This document shows positions 29,735 to 36,982 of a DNA stretch of 64,000 bases, piece by piece. How positions within the stretch are numbered: position 1 is the stretch's first letter; each line of letters opens with the position of its first letter. The translations under genes and the position numbers were made by a program. The DNA comes from Rheinheimera mangrovi (GTDB lineage Bacteria; Pseudomonadota; Gammaproteobacteria; Enterobacterales; Alteromonadaceae), in assembly GCF_003990335.1 (NCBI RefSeq), contig NZ_CP034683.1:62001-126000 (forward strand), in the 5' to 3' direction. A model generated the notes under the pieces. That model saw only the letters and a list, made by a program, of their open reading frames with translations, made no database searches and was not told where the DNA came from.

Positions 29735-30237
29735 AAGCTTTCCTTAGTAAAAAAATCCAGTGGAAATGAATGGGAAAAATCCTGCTTTTTATAGCAGTAA
29801 GTTTACTGTTTTTAAACAACTTTATTCACTGGGGTATGCACTGAAAGGCTGAGTTCTTACCCTTTGCCCCGCAGTTTAATTTGTTGAAAACATGCTAAGA
29901 CATTAAAAATTAATCTTTATCTTGCTCACAGCGTCAGCTCATACATTCGACACGAACACAGCCGATTTTTAGTTGGCTCACTCAGAAGAGTATAAACCTA
30001 TCTTTAGGGGTAAAACGCAAGACCTGTCACTGTTTCATGATTGCACATCTTGCAATGTGCAGTATCTGATCATAAGTCTGCGTTTGGATCAACTACCAGC
30101 TGGGTATTCAAAAAGCGTCCGTGGTCTTGCTCTATGTTTAAGATGCACAAAGTGATTATTTCCCCAAAATTGATTTTTAGTCATTCTATTGATGCTCGCG
30201 ATTAGTTAACATCACAAATATATTATTTACATTTTTT
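29735..30237. other. 503-base AT-rich intergenic region
   Basis: I find no supported gene here. A 60-codon frame at 29973-30155 has no RBS and no protein-like character. A perfect dyad TGCACAT / ATGTGCA with a 6-base spacer lies at 30042-30061 and could be a regulator site. The composition is visibly more AT-rich than the preceding operon, consistent with the start of an accessory region. Confidence 0.5.
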
Positions 30238-30639
30238 ATGGGTGACACTGTGCGCTTGATGCTTTTCTTGTTTTTGGTTTGCTTTTCAGCTTCTTCAGAG
30301 GCACTTATCAAAGGCTATATCGATAGCGTGAGGGCTCGCTCTGATGGAAAAGTCAGGATTAGTGGTTGGGCTTGTGATAGTGGAGTCTCATTGTCTATCA
30401 ACGTGCATATTTATTTGGGTGGACCTGCAGGAAAAGGTGGCACTCTCTATAAAGGGGCAACTGCAAACCAGGCGAGCTCAACATCCATTGCGGCTAGTTG
30501 TGGCACCACAGATATTCCTCATCGCTACTCATTGGAAATGTCTCTCAACGATGTAACCCTTTGCCAGCAGTTTGAGCCCAAAAGAGCTCTGGTTAATCGA
30601 GGATTGGGCATTACGCAAAGCTCAGGCAAGACTGTATGA
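30238..30639 (+). CDS. Small secreted protein resembling the N-terminal domain of RHS proteins
   Basis: 133 residues: a signal peptide (LMLFLFLVCFSASSEA) then a domain with KGYIDSVRARSDGKVRISGW, ACDSGVSLSINVHIYLGG and PAGKGGTLYKGA. This GWACD...VHIYLGGPAG pattern is one I associate with the N-terminus of some large secreted RHS-repeat proteins; that link is from memory and not tested. If correct, this is a shortened remnant or stand-alone copy; an RHS fragment lies 3.3 kb away on the opposite strand, beyond two insertion sequences. No good RBS is seen, so ATG 30238, GTG 30250 and ATG 30259 remain possible starts. Confidence 0.5.
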   Translation: MGDTVRLMLFLFLVCFSASSEALIKGYIDSVRARSDGKVRISGWACDSGVSLSINVHIYLGGPAGKGGTLYKGATANQASSTSIAASCGTTDIPHRYSLEMSLNDVTLCQQFEPKRALVNRGLGITQSSGKTV

Positions 30640-30796
30640 TTCAAATCAATCCAAGTAATGAAGACGGGTTAGGTCAGGTATAATAATCTATAAAACTAAA
30701 CTGAACCTTGGAGCATTTAGGGTCAGGTCTAATGTGATGACTCGCCTCCCATCCTGACTTAGGATGAGGTGACCAAACCGAAAGAGGCGAATCATC

Positions 30797-31813
30797 ATGC
30801 TTATCAAAACATTAGGTGTAGATCTTGGCAAGCTCAGTTGTCATGTGATTGGGCAAGATCAGCACGGAAAAGTAGTAGAAAAGCGCAAAATACTGATCAG
30901 TAAGTTTGCAGAATATCTGGCAAATTTACCGCCATGCGCTGTGTTTTTTGAAGCCTGTGGTGGCGCACATCATTGGTGCCGTAAAGCCAGAAGCCTTGGC
31001 CATCGGGCTGACATGATACCGGCCAATTTCGTGAAGCCTTTTGTAAAGTCGAACAAAAACGACTTCAACGATGCCGAAGCCATTTGCGAAGCGGCACAGC
31101 GGCCGACGATGCGTTTTGCGCATGTTCGCAGTGAAGAGCAACAAGCCTTTGGCTGTTTACTCAAGTTACGTGAGCAGTTGGTAGAAGAGCGCACAGCGGT
31201 CAGCAATCAGGCGCATGCGTTTCTGTTGGAATTTGGTATTCAGCAGAAAAAGGGCCGTGCTTTTATCGGCACTGTAGCGGATATGACTGAAAATCCTGAT
31301 ATTAATTTACCTGAAGCGCTGCGTCTGGCGCTGTTCCGTCTGGTGGAGCGTTATAAAGCGGTTGATAAAGAAATCAGTGAGTTGGAACGGGATATCACGG
31401 CGATTAACAGCCAGAACGAGAACTGCAAGCGTATGCAAAGCATTCCGGGTGTAGGTTTAATTACCTCGAGCTTTATTGAATCATGGGCTGGCAGTTGCAA
31501 CCAGTTTAAAAGTGCCAGAGACTTTGCGGCCTGGGCAGGATTAGTACCAAAACAGCATTCAACAGGCGGAGTAAGCAACCTGCTTGGGATCAGCAAACGC
31601 GGTAACAGCACGTTGCGTAAATACCTGATCCACGGTGCACGCTCGGTTATCCAATGGAAGCTCGAAGAAGATCATGCCTGGAGCCCGTGGATTAAAAAGC
31701 TGTTAAGCAGTAAGAAAAAAACAGTGGCGGTGGTCGCTATGGCCAATAAACTGGCCCGCATTATCTGGGCCGTATTAACAAAAGAGCAGAATTACGCAGC
31801 AGTCGCTGCATAA
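30797..31813 (+). CDS. IS110-family transposase (copy 1)
   Basis: 338-residue DEDD-type recombinase. The N-terminal RuvC-like DEDD domain has GVDLGKLSCHV (first Asp), FFEACGGAHHW (Glu) and KNDFNDAEAICEA (last Asp pair). The C-terminal domain has the helix-hairpin-helix IPGVGLITSSFIESW and the conserved serine region SKRGNSTLRKYLIHGAR. All key residues are present, so it should be active. GAGG lies upstream of the ATG. It is identical to the copy at 32736-33752. Confidence 0.95.
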   Translation: MLIKTLGVDLGKLSCHVIGQDQHGKVVEKRKILISKFAEYLANLPPCAVFFEACGGAHHWCRKARSLGHRADMIPANFVKPFVKSNKNDFNDAEAICEAAQRPTMRFAHVRSEEQQAFGCLLKLREQLVEERTAVSNQAHAFLLEFGIQQKKGRAFIGTVADMTENPDINLPEALRLALFRLVERYKAVDKEISELERDITAINSQNENCKRMQSIPGVGLITSSFIESWAGSCNQFKSARDFAAWAGLVPKQHSTGGVSNLLGISKRGNSTLRKYLIHGARSVIQWKLEEDHAWSPWIKKLLSSKKKTVAVVAMANKLARIIWAVLTKEQNYAAVAA

Positions 31814-32030
31814 ACCGGGTCACACCGAGTTTGCAACACGATGGCAATAAGGCAACAACCATGATCGGAAACCTGTCAGGGGCAAAAGCACATAGATGCT
31901 GAAGGTCTTATTAGGGCGATGATGGGCGAACAACATAGCGGGCGGGCACAACAATAAAGTGCCAACAGACTCCGGATAGATTGACGCAGACTTATTTGCT
32001 AACCGTGCTTGCAATATGGAGGCGAGTCAT
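31814..32030 (+). ncRNA. Candidate bridge RNA (seekRNA) region of IS copy 1
   Basis: IS1111-type elements carry a guide RNA in the non-coding stretch between the transposase stop and the right end; this 217-base stretch is that position. Within it, CAGGGGCAA (31877-31885) is complementary to TTGCCCCT, the right half of the observed insertion site, and AGGTCTT (31903-31909) repeats the left half plus junction. They are separated by a small hairpin AGCA-CATAGA-TGCT (31887-31900), so the two guides would face each other in one loop. A second hairpin, GGCAC/GTGCC, is at 31945-31963. The exact RNA ends and the donor-binding loop were not assigned. Confidence 0.65.
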
Positions 32031-32033
32031 AGA

Positions 32034-32154
32034 TTGCCCCTTGCCCAAAAGCAATTTGTTGATTAAATTTCAGTGATGTTAATAAACAAATAACAGAAAA
32101 AACCGTAGAGAACAGTAAATAAAACTATCTTTCAAAGATCGGGGCAAGGGGCAA
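32034..32154 (+). repeat. MITE-like element, copy 1 (left arm displaced by IS)
   Basis: 121-bp non-coding element with terminal inverted repeats TTGCCCCTTGCCC and GGGCAAGGGGCAA. Its outer arms extend the inverted repeat: GACCTGACCCT follows at 32155-32165, and the matching AGGGTCAGGTC (30719-30729) has been pushed away by IS copy 1. The interior is AT-rich and has no ORF. It appears identical to copy 2 at 32395-32515. Confidence 0.85.
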
Positions 32155-32169
32155 GACCTGACCCTGAGG

Positions 32170-32385
32170 TACATCCTGAAGCTTTGTTTTCAAACCCATC
32201 ACAAAAAGCTCTTCCGCGCGACTGTTCGAAACAAGCCTGAATTCTTCCGCAAAGTGCGAACTCATAAAAAGCCGGATTGGGCCGTTGTTGAAATTATTCG
32301 TTTAAAAGCTCTGATGCCAGACACAGGGTGCAGGACTTTGGCTGACTTATTTAACCGTCGTTTTGTCGCACTTCGCAGCATTTAG
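32170..32385 (+). pseudogene. Fragment of an integrase/transposase N-terminal region
   Basis: An open frame without a start codon, about 71 residues ending at TAG 32383-32385. It contains KKPDWAVVEIIRLKALMPD and GCRTLADLFNRRFVALRS, which I recognise as the N-terminal helix-turn-helix part of a DDE integrase family widespread in proteobacteria. The catalytic core is missing. Both edges coincide with the outer arms of MITE copies 1 and 2 (GACCTGACCCTGAGG before, AGGGTCAGGTC after), so it is a remnant trapped between two repeats. Confidence 0.65.
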
Positions 32386-32394
32386 GGTCAGGTC

Positions 32395-32515
32395 TTGCCC
32401 CTTGCCCAAAAGCAATTTGTTGATTAAATTTCAGTGATGTTAATAAACAAATAACAGAAAAAACCGTAGAGAACAGTAAATAAAACTATCTTTCAAAGAT
32501 CGGGGCAAGGGGCAA
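32395..32515 (+). repeat. MITE-like element, copy 2 (right arm displaced by IS)
   Basis: Same 121-bp sequence and orientation as copy 1. Its left outer arm AGGGTCAGGTC is in place at 32384-32394; its right outer arm GACCTGACCCT is now at 33820-33830, displaced by IS copy 2. Confidence 0.85.
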
Positions 32516-32518
32516 TCT

Positions 32519-32735
32519 ATGACTCGCCTCCATATTGCAAGCACGGTTAGCAAATAAGTCTGCGTCAATCTATCCGGAGTCTGTTGGCACTTTATTGTTG
32601 TGCCCGCCCGCTATGTTGTTCGCCCATCATCGCCCTAATAAGACCTTCAGCATCTATGTGCTTTTGCCCCTGACAGGTTTCCGATCATGGTTGTTGCCTT
32701 ATTGCCATCGTGTTGCAAACTCGGTGTGACCCGGT
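32519..32735 (-). ncRNA. Candidate bridge RNA (seekRNA) region of IS copy 2
   Basis: Mirror image of the region in copy 1. The presumed guides are at 32664-32672 (complement TTGCCCCTG on the plus strand) and 32640-32646 (AAGACCT on the plus strand). The same reasoning and uncertainties apply; both copies would make the same RNA. Confidence 0.6.
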
Positions 32736-33752
32736 TTATGCAGCGACTGCTGCGTAATTCTGCTCTTTTGTTAATACGGCCCAGATAATGCGGGCCAGTT
32801 TATTGGCCATAGCGACCACCGCCACTGTTTTTTTCTTACTGCTTAACAGCTTTTTAATCCACGGGCTCCAGGCATGATCTTCTTCGAGCTTCCATTGGAT
32901 AACCGAGCGTGCACCGTGGATCAGGTATTTACGCAACGTGCTGTTACCGCGTTTGCTGATCCCAAGCAGGTTGCTTACTCCGCCTGTTGAATGCTGTTTT
33001 GGTACTAATCCTGCCCAGGCCGCAAAGTCTCTGGCACTTTTAAACTGGTTGCAACTGCCAGCCCATGATTCAATAAAGCTCGAGGTAATTAAACCTACAC
33101 CCGGAATGCTTTGCATACGCTTGCAGTTCTCGTTCTGGCTGTTAATCGCCGTGATATCCCGTTCCAACTCACTGATTTCTTTATCAACCGCTTTATAACG
33201 CTCCACCAGACGGAACAGCGCCAGACGCAGCGCTTCAGGTAAATTAATATCAGGATTTTCAGTCATATCCGCTACAGTGCCGATAAAAGCACGGCCCTTT
33301 TTCTGCTGAATACCAAATTCCAACAGAAACGCATGCGCCTGATTGCTGACCGCTGTGCGCTCTTCTACCAACTGCTCACGTAACTTGAGTAAACAGCCAA
33401 AGGCTTGTTGCTCTTCACTGCGAACATGCGCAAAACGCATCGTCGGCCGCTGTGCCGCTTCGCAAATGGCTTCGGCATCGTTGAAGTCGTTTTTGTTCGA
33501 CTTTACAAAAGGCTTCACGAAATTGGCCGGTATCATGTCAGCCCGATGGCCAAGGCTTCTGGCTTTACGGCACCAATGATGTGCGCCACCACAGGCTTCA
33601 AAAAACACAGCGCATGGCGGTAAATTTGCCAGATATTCTGCAAACTTACTGATCAGTATTTTGCGCTTTTCTACTACTTTTCCGTGCTGATCTTGCCCAA
33701 TCACATGACAACTGAGCTTGCCAAGATCTACACCTAATGTTTTGATAAGCAT
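32736..33752 (-). CDS. IS110-family transposase (copy 2)
   Basis: 338 residues, identical to the product of 30797-31813, with intact DEDD residues and the C-terminal serine region. Transcribed toward copy 1, so the two transposase genes converge on the MITE pair. Confidence 0.95.
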   Translation of the reverse strand: MLIKTLGVDLGKLSCHVIGQDQHGKVVEKRKILISKFAEYLANLPPCAVFFEACGGAHHWCRKARSLGHRADMIPANFVKPFVKSNKNDFNDAEAICEAAQRPTMRFAHVRSEEQQAFGCLLKLREQLVEERTAVSNQAHAFLLEFGIQQKKGRAFIGTVADMTENPDINLPEALRLALFRLVERYKAVDKEISELERDITAINSQNENCKRMQSIPGVGLITSSFIESWAGSCNQFKSARDFAAWAGLVPKQHSTGGVSNLLGISKRGNSTLRKYLIHGARSVIQWKLEEDHAWSPWIKKLLSSKKKTVAVVAMANKLARIIWAVLTKEQNYAAVAA

Positions 33753-33819
33753 GATGATTCGCCTCTTTCGGTTTGGTCACCTCATCCTAAGTCAGGATGG
33801 GAGGCGAGTCATCACATTA

Positions 33820-33878
33820 GACCTGACCCTGAGGTACTCTTCAAAGATCGGGGCAAGGGGCAAGACCTGACCCTGAGG
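33820..33878. repeat. MITE outer arm plus truncated third MITE copy
   Basis: GACCTGACCCTGAGG (33820-33834) is the displaced right arm of MITE copy 2. From about 33841 a 23-base right end of the MITE (TCAAAGATCGGGGCAAG...) follows, then a second GACCTGACCCTGAGG (33864-33878). The unit therefore lost most of its body. The RHS remnant begins immediately after. Confidence 0.75.
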
Positions 33879-33891
33879 TTTCCTGAGGTTT

Positions 33892-35122
33892 CTAAGTCAC
33901 ACCCGTACTTTGGCCTCTGGCGTTCACTGCTGTGGTCAGGTGATAGACAGTACCCGCACTGCCGCTGCTGTAGTCTGTGGTTTTATAGGCGGCACCAAAA
34001 CTGTAGTCAGTGCGGATTTTAGGGCCTATGATGCTGCCAGAGCTTGGGTAGGTCAGCTCATAAGGACGGCCGTAGCTATCATAGGTGCTGGATGTGGTGT
34101 AACTCGCCCCGCCTGTGCTGATGGTTTTACTGCTGACCAGCGCTTTGCTGTTGTACAGATAACTTTCTGAATAGGCAGGAGTGACCGTGCTGTCGCAGGC
34201 CGTATTACTGGCCGTCCACTGTTTCATACCCATCAGCTGATTGACGTTGTAGCTGGCCGCTGTACTGCCATAACTCCAGCAGACTGTGCCGCTGGGGTCG
34301 TACCGCCTTATCATCTGACCTGCGTTGTTGTATTCAAACACTGTGGTTTGGGCTTTGGCATTGGTTTGGCTTATCAGCTCGCCAAAGCCATTGGTCACAT
34401 AACTCCAGCTGCCTTTGTCCAGATCTGTCATGGCGTATTTGCGGCCATAGGCGTCGTAGCTGTTACTGACCCGGGTCACGCCAGCAAAGCTTGCTGTTAA
34501 TAAATCACCATAGGCGTTGTAGCTAAAGCTCAGTACACTGCCTTTATGGTCTGTGGTGCTGACCGTCTGGCCTAAATAGTTGCTTTGGCTGCTTTTCGTT
34601 TTCAGTAAGGCATCGGTGTTCGTCGTGGTATAACCGCTGTAGTCCACCTTCGATACGCCACCATTGGCCATCGTGGTTTGTGTCGCCCGCCCCAAAGCGT
34701 CGTAACTCACCGTACTTACATAGCTGGACACACTGCCAATATGAGGCTCAAACACCTGAGAAGGACGGCCTTGATTATCATAAGTTTTACGGCTAACCGA
34801 ATACGCGCCCGACACTGGCAGCTTGGTTTTACTGCCCACTTCGCGGCCATATTTATCAATAAACTGCTGCTGCTCCGCGCCAGTCACACTGCTGGTCACT
34901 ACTTTGATATAGGCGTCCGGAAACAGGGTTTCACAGGAATTACAGAAGCTTTTGCTGACAGTGCCCGTCACCGCTGTATCACTGGCCAGCGCCCCTTTGA
35001 CGGAGCTGCTGGTACTCTGGCCAAAGGCGTCAAAGTTGGTGGTGCTGCTTTGGTTATTTGGGCTTACCACAGTAATCGAGGTGATCAGTGCTGGGGTAAA
35101 ACTTGCGGCTGCTACATCGAAT
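33892..35122 (-). pseudogene. RHS/YD-repeat protein remnant
   Basis: About 410 codons with successive YD repeats: DNQGRPSQVFEPH, YDALGRATQTTMANGG, YNAYGDLLTASFAGVT, YDAYGRKYAMTDLDKGSW, YDSYGRPYELTYPSSG. RHS proteins are normally well over 1000 residues with a secretion signal and a C-terminal toxin or core domain. Here there is neither; the frame opens after a stop at about 35123 and ends at a stop where the MITE fragment begins. The GTG at 35070 is only the first possible start codon. It is probably the middle of a larger gene cut by repeat insertions. Confidence 0.8.
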
Positions 35123-35247
35123 TAACGCGAAGCAGATGTTTTAACAATCGATGCTACTGCTGTATTGGCGAGCATAAACCCTGGCCGCTACCCATGTTGA
35201 AGCGTCTTGAGGTATAAAGAGCTTACATTTGGCCGTTGGTGAAAAAG

Positions 35248-36036
35248 ATGCAAAAAGGTAGTTTGGTGTGCGTAGGCACAGGTATGACGTTGGGTTCTCA
35301 TATCAGTCCTTTATCCCGCAGTTATATAGAACAAGCTGATGTAGTTTTTGTATTAGTGGCTGACGGTACGACTGAGCTATGGGTTCAGGGCATGAATGCC
35401 GATGTACGCAGCCTGCAGCCTTATTATTGTGAAGGTCAGTCGCGTAAGATCACCTATAAACAAATGGTGGCAGCACTGCTTGCCGAAGTCCGTTTGGGCA
35501 AAAAGGTCTGTGGGGCTTTTTATGGTCATCCCGGAGTGTTTGCCTGGGTGCCACATCAGGCTATTAAAGAAGCTATAGCTGAAGGGTATCGGGCTCATAT
35601 GGAGCCGGGTATTTCCGCTGAAGATTGTTTATACGCTGATTTGGGTTTAGACCCCGGCACTTATGGCTGCCAGCATTATGAAGCCAGCAACCTGATGTTT
35701 TATCAGCGCACCATCGACACCGCCGCTTATTTGATTTTATGGCAGATAGGAGTCGCAGGTGATAAATCATTGGCGAAATTCAGCACAGGCAGTGCGTATC
35801 GGGAAGTCTTGGTTGAACTGTTAAGCCAATGGTATCCGCTGGACCATCAGGTGATTTTATACGAAGCCGTCACTTTACCTATTCAACAACCTCGTATTGA
35901 GCGAATGGCTTTGTCTGATTTACCTCAAGCCCAAATGGACTTAAAAACCACTTTAGTGATACCTCCAGCCAGTGTTGCTAAGCCCAATCAGGCTATTTTA
36001 GATAAGCTAAAAGCTGTAGTAGCTCAGGACGCATAA
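35248..36036 (+). CDS. Borosin-type peptide alpha-N-methyltransferase (SonM-like)
   Basis: 262-residue enzyme of the tetrapyrrole-methylase fold that, in borosins, methylates backbone amides of a precursor peptide using SAM. From memory it closely follows SonM of Shewanella: GSLVCVGTGMTLGSHISPLS at the start, the SAM-site YGHPGVFAW (92-100), MEPGISAEDCLYADLGLDPG (118-137), LLSQWYPLDHQVILYEA and IQQPRIERMAL. Tyr59/Tyr60, Arg66 and Tyr70 lie where the catalytic Tyr/Arg residues of OphMA and SonM occur. ATG 35248 gives an N-terminus like SonM; a TTG at 35236 would add four residues. One base separates its stop from the GNAT start, and the precursor gene lies downstream. It lacks a fused peptide tail, hence the split type. 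Confidence 0.88.
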   Translation: MQKGSLVCVGTGMTLGSHISPLSRSYIEQADVVFVLVADGTTELWVQGMNADVRSLQPYYCEGQSRKITYKQMVAALLAEVRLGKKVCGAFYGHPGVFAWVPHQAIKEAIAEGYRAHMEPGISAEDCLYADLGLDPGTYGCQHYEASNLMFYQRTIDTAAYLILWQIGVAGDKSLAKFSTGSAYREVLVELLSQWYPLDHQVILYEAVTLPIQQPRIERMALSDLPQAQMDLKTTLVIPPASVAKPNQAILDKLKAVVAQDA

Positions 36037-36037
36037 A

Positions 36038-36574
36038 GTGAATACAGATTGGCATAAGGCGGCAGTTGCAGAAAACTTTGAGATCACTACAGCGCGTTTG
36101 TTGATCCGCCCTTTGGCTGAACAGGATTTACAGCTGTACCTGGATTTATACACTAATGCAGAGACTATGGTGTTTGTTGGTGAACCTTTGCCGCCCGAAC
36201 AGGCCACTCATAGCTTTGAAGTGGCGTTACGATTAAATGCTAAAACCCCCTTTAAGCGGCTATTTCTGACCATTGTTGAACAAGGGCGATGTGCAGGTTT
36301 GTGTGCTATCAACCAATGGAGCAGTGAAACCGGCATAGCAGAGGTTGGCATTATGTTGCTGCGGCCCTGGCATGGTCAGGGTTATGCAACAGAAGCTCTG
36401 GGTGCATTAATTCAACGAGTGCAGCAGCAGTTTTATGGTGCAGTGATCAAAGGTGATTTAGATCCTAATAATCAGGCCGCAGTGCAGCTGGTATTAAAAA
36501 CTGGCTTTCAGCCTGACGTGCACCATGCCAGAACCTATTGGGTGAAGCCGAACTATGCAATAGCGCCATTGTGA
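36038..36574 (+). CDS. GNAT-family N-acetyltransferase
   Basis: 178 residues with a RimJ/RimL-like N-terminus (ITTARLLIRPLAEQDLQLYL), strand pair GIAEVGIMLLRP and the acetyl-CoA pyrophosphate loop RPWHGQGYATEAL (about 110-122), then DLDPNNQAAVQLVLKTGF. It starts with GTG 1 base after the methyltransferase stop, so the two are likely translated together. Its place between a borosin methyltransferase and its precursor suggests it modifies the peptide or provides self-protection; this is inference, as GNAT proteins also acetylate ribosomal proteins and small molecules. Confidence 0.85.
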   Translation: MNTDWHKAAVAENFEITTARLLIRPLAEQDLQLYLDLYTNAETMVFVGEPLPPEQATHSFEVALRLNAKTPFKRLFLTIVEQGRCAGLCAINQWSSETGIAEVGIMLLRPWHGQGYATEALGALIQRVQQQFYGAVIKGDLDPNNQAAVQLVLKTGFQPDVHHARTYWVKPNYAIAPL

Positions 36575-36703
36575 TAAAAACTTAAACAGAGAACTGGTTC
36601 TGCATGCTTGTGCTTTTAATTTTATCGTTTTAAAGTGGATTTGCGTCAGCACTTCTGGCATCTGATTTTTAATGATGCGTTGTTTTGTAGTTTTGGAGTC
36701 GTT

Positions 36704-36973
36704 ATGTCAAAAATTATCAGTTTGTTAGAAAGATTGGGCGAGAATGCAGAGTTCCGCTATGCCAACGCCGAACAATTAGCTGTATTAATTTCGGATACAG
36801 ACCCTGCGCTAATAGACGCTGTAATTAGCGGAGATCAGCAAGCTTTAGAGGCAATTTTAGGGGCGCGCTCTAATATAGTCTGTGCGATTTACCCCGCAGA
36901 TGAACCTCATCAAGATGAGCCTGCTGACGATGAGCAGGACGAGGACAAAATACATTTGAAACATTGTGGCTAA
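36704..36973 (+). CDS. Split-borosin precursor peptide (SonA-like)
   Basis: 89 residues. Residues 1-52 form a helical binding domain (SLLERLGENAEFRYANAEQL, DPALIDAVISGDQQALEAIL) that aligns, from memory, with the borosin binding domain of SonA: shared LGx(N/D)A and I(D/N)AV(M/I)(T/S)GD. A short hydrophobic stretch follows, SNIVCAIYPAD (56-66), the likely methylated core by position, then a strongly acidic tail (DEPADDEQDED) ending IHLKHCG. GGAG lies 5 bases before ATG 36704; an upstream frame extension to 36635 is spurious. It is 129 bases after the GNAT gene and 9 before a GGDEF gene. It has no signal peptide. Confidence 0.82.
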   Translation: MSKIISLLERLGENAEFRYANAEQLAVLISDTDPALIDAVISGDQQALEAILGARSNIVCAIYPADEPHQDEPADDEQDEDKIHLKHCG

Positions 36974-36982
36974 TTCTGCCCA

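Larger units (their letters stand above)
30730..32033 (+). mobile_element. IS110-family (IS1111-type) insertion sequence, copy 1
   Basis: 1304-bp element: 7 bases, then the sub-terminal repeat ATGACTCGCCTCC (30737-30749), the transposase gene, a 217-base non-coding 3' part, the inverted sub-terminal repeat GGAGGCGAGTCAT (32018-32030) and 3 bases. Sub-terminal repeats set 7 and 3 bases from the tips are typical of the IS1111 subgroup. It splits a MITE terminus between AGGGTCAGGTC and TTGCCCC with at most one duplicated base. An identical inverted copy lies at 32516-33819. A short hairpin (CATCCT/AGGATG, 30750-30766) precedes the transposase gene. Confidence 0.9.
32516..33819 (-). mobile_element. 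IS110-family (IS1111-type) insertion sequence, copy 2 (inverted)
   Basis: A 1304-bp reverse-complement copy of the element at 30730-32033; positions in the two copies add up to 64549 throughout, and every segment I compared was identical. Sub-terminal repeats are at 32519-32531 and 33800-33812. It sits between GGGGCAA and GACCTGACC, i.e. the same target as copy 1 read on the other strand. Perfect identity points to a very recent second insertion or to gene conversion. Confidence 0.9.

Noticed and set aside
29973..30155. 60-codon frame in intergenic DNA
   Set aside because: No RBS, unremarkable composition and no recognisable family.
31820..32014. 64-codon frames in the IS 3' ends (also 32535-32729)
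   Set aside because: They overlap the expected guide-RNA region, have no RBS and no protein-like pattern.
30730..33819. Composite transposon formed by two IS copies
   Set aside because: The interior carries only MITEs and an integrase scrap, IS110-type elements do not usually move as composites, and both copies are explained by independent insertion at the same target.
36635..36703. N-terminal extension of the borosin precursor
   Set aside because: No RBS at that start, whereas GGAG precedes ATG 36704 and the resulting N-terminus matches the family.
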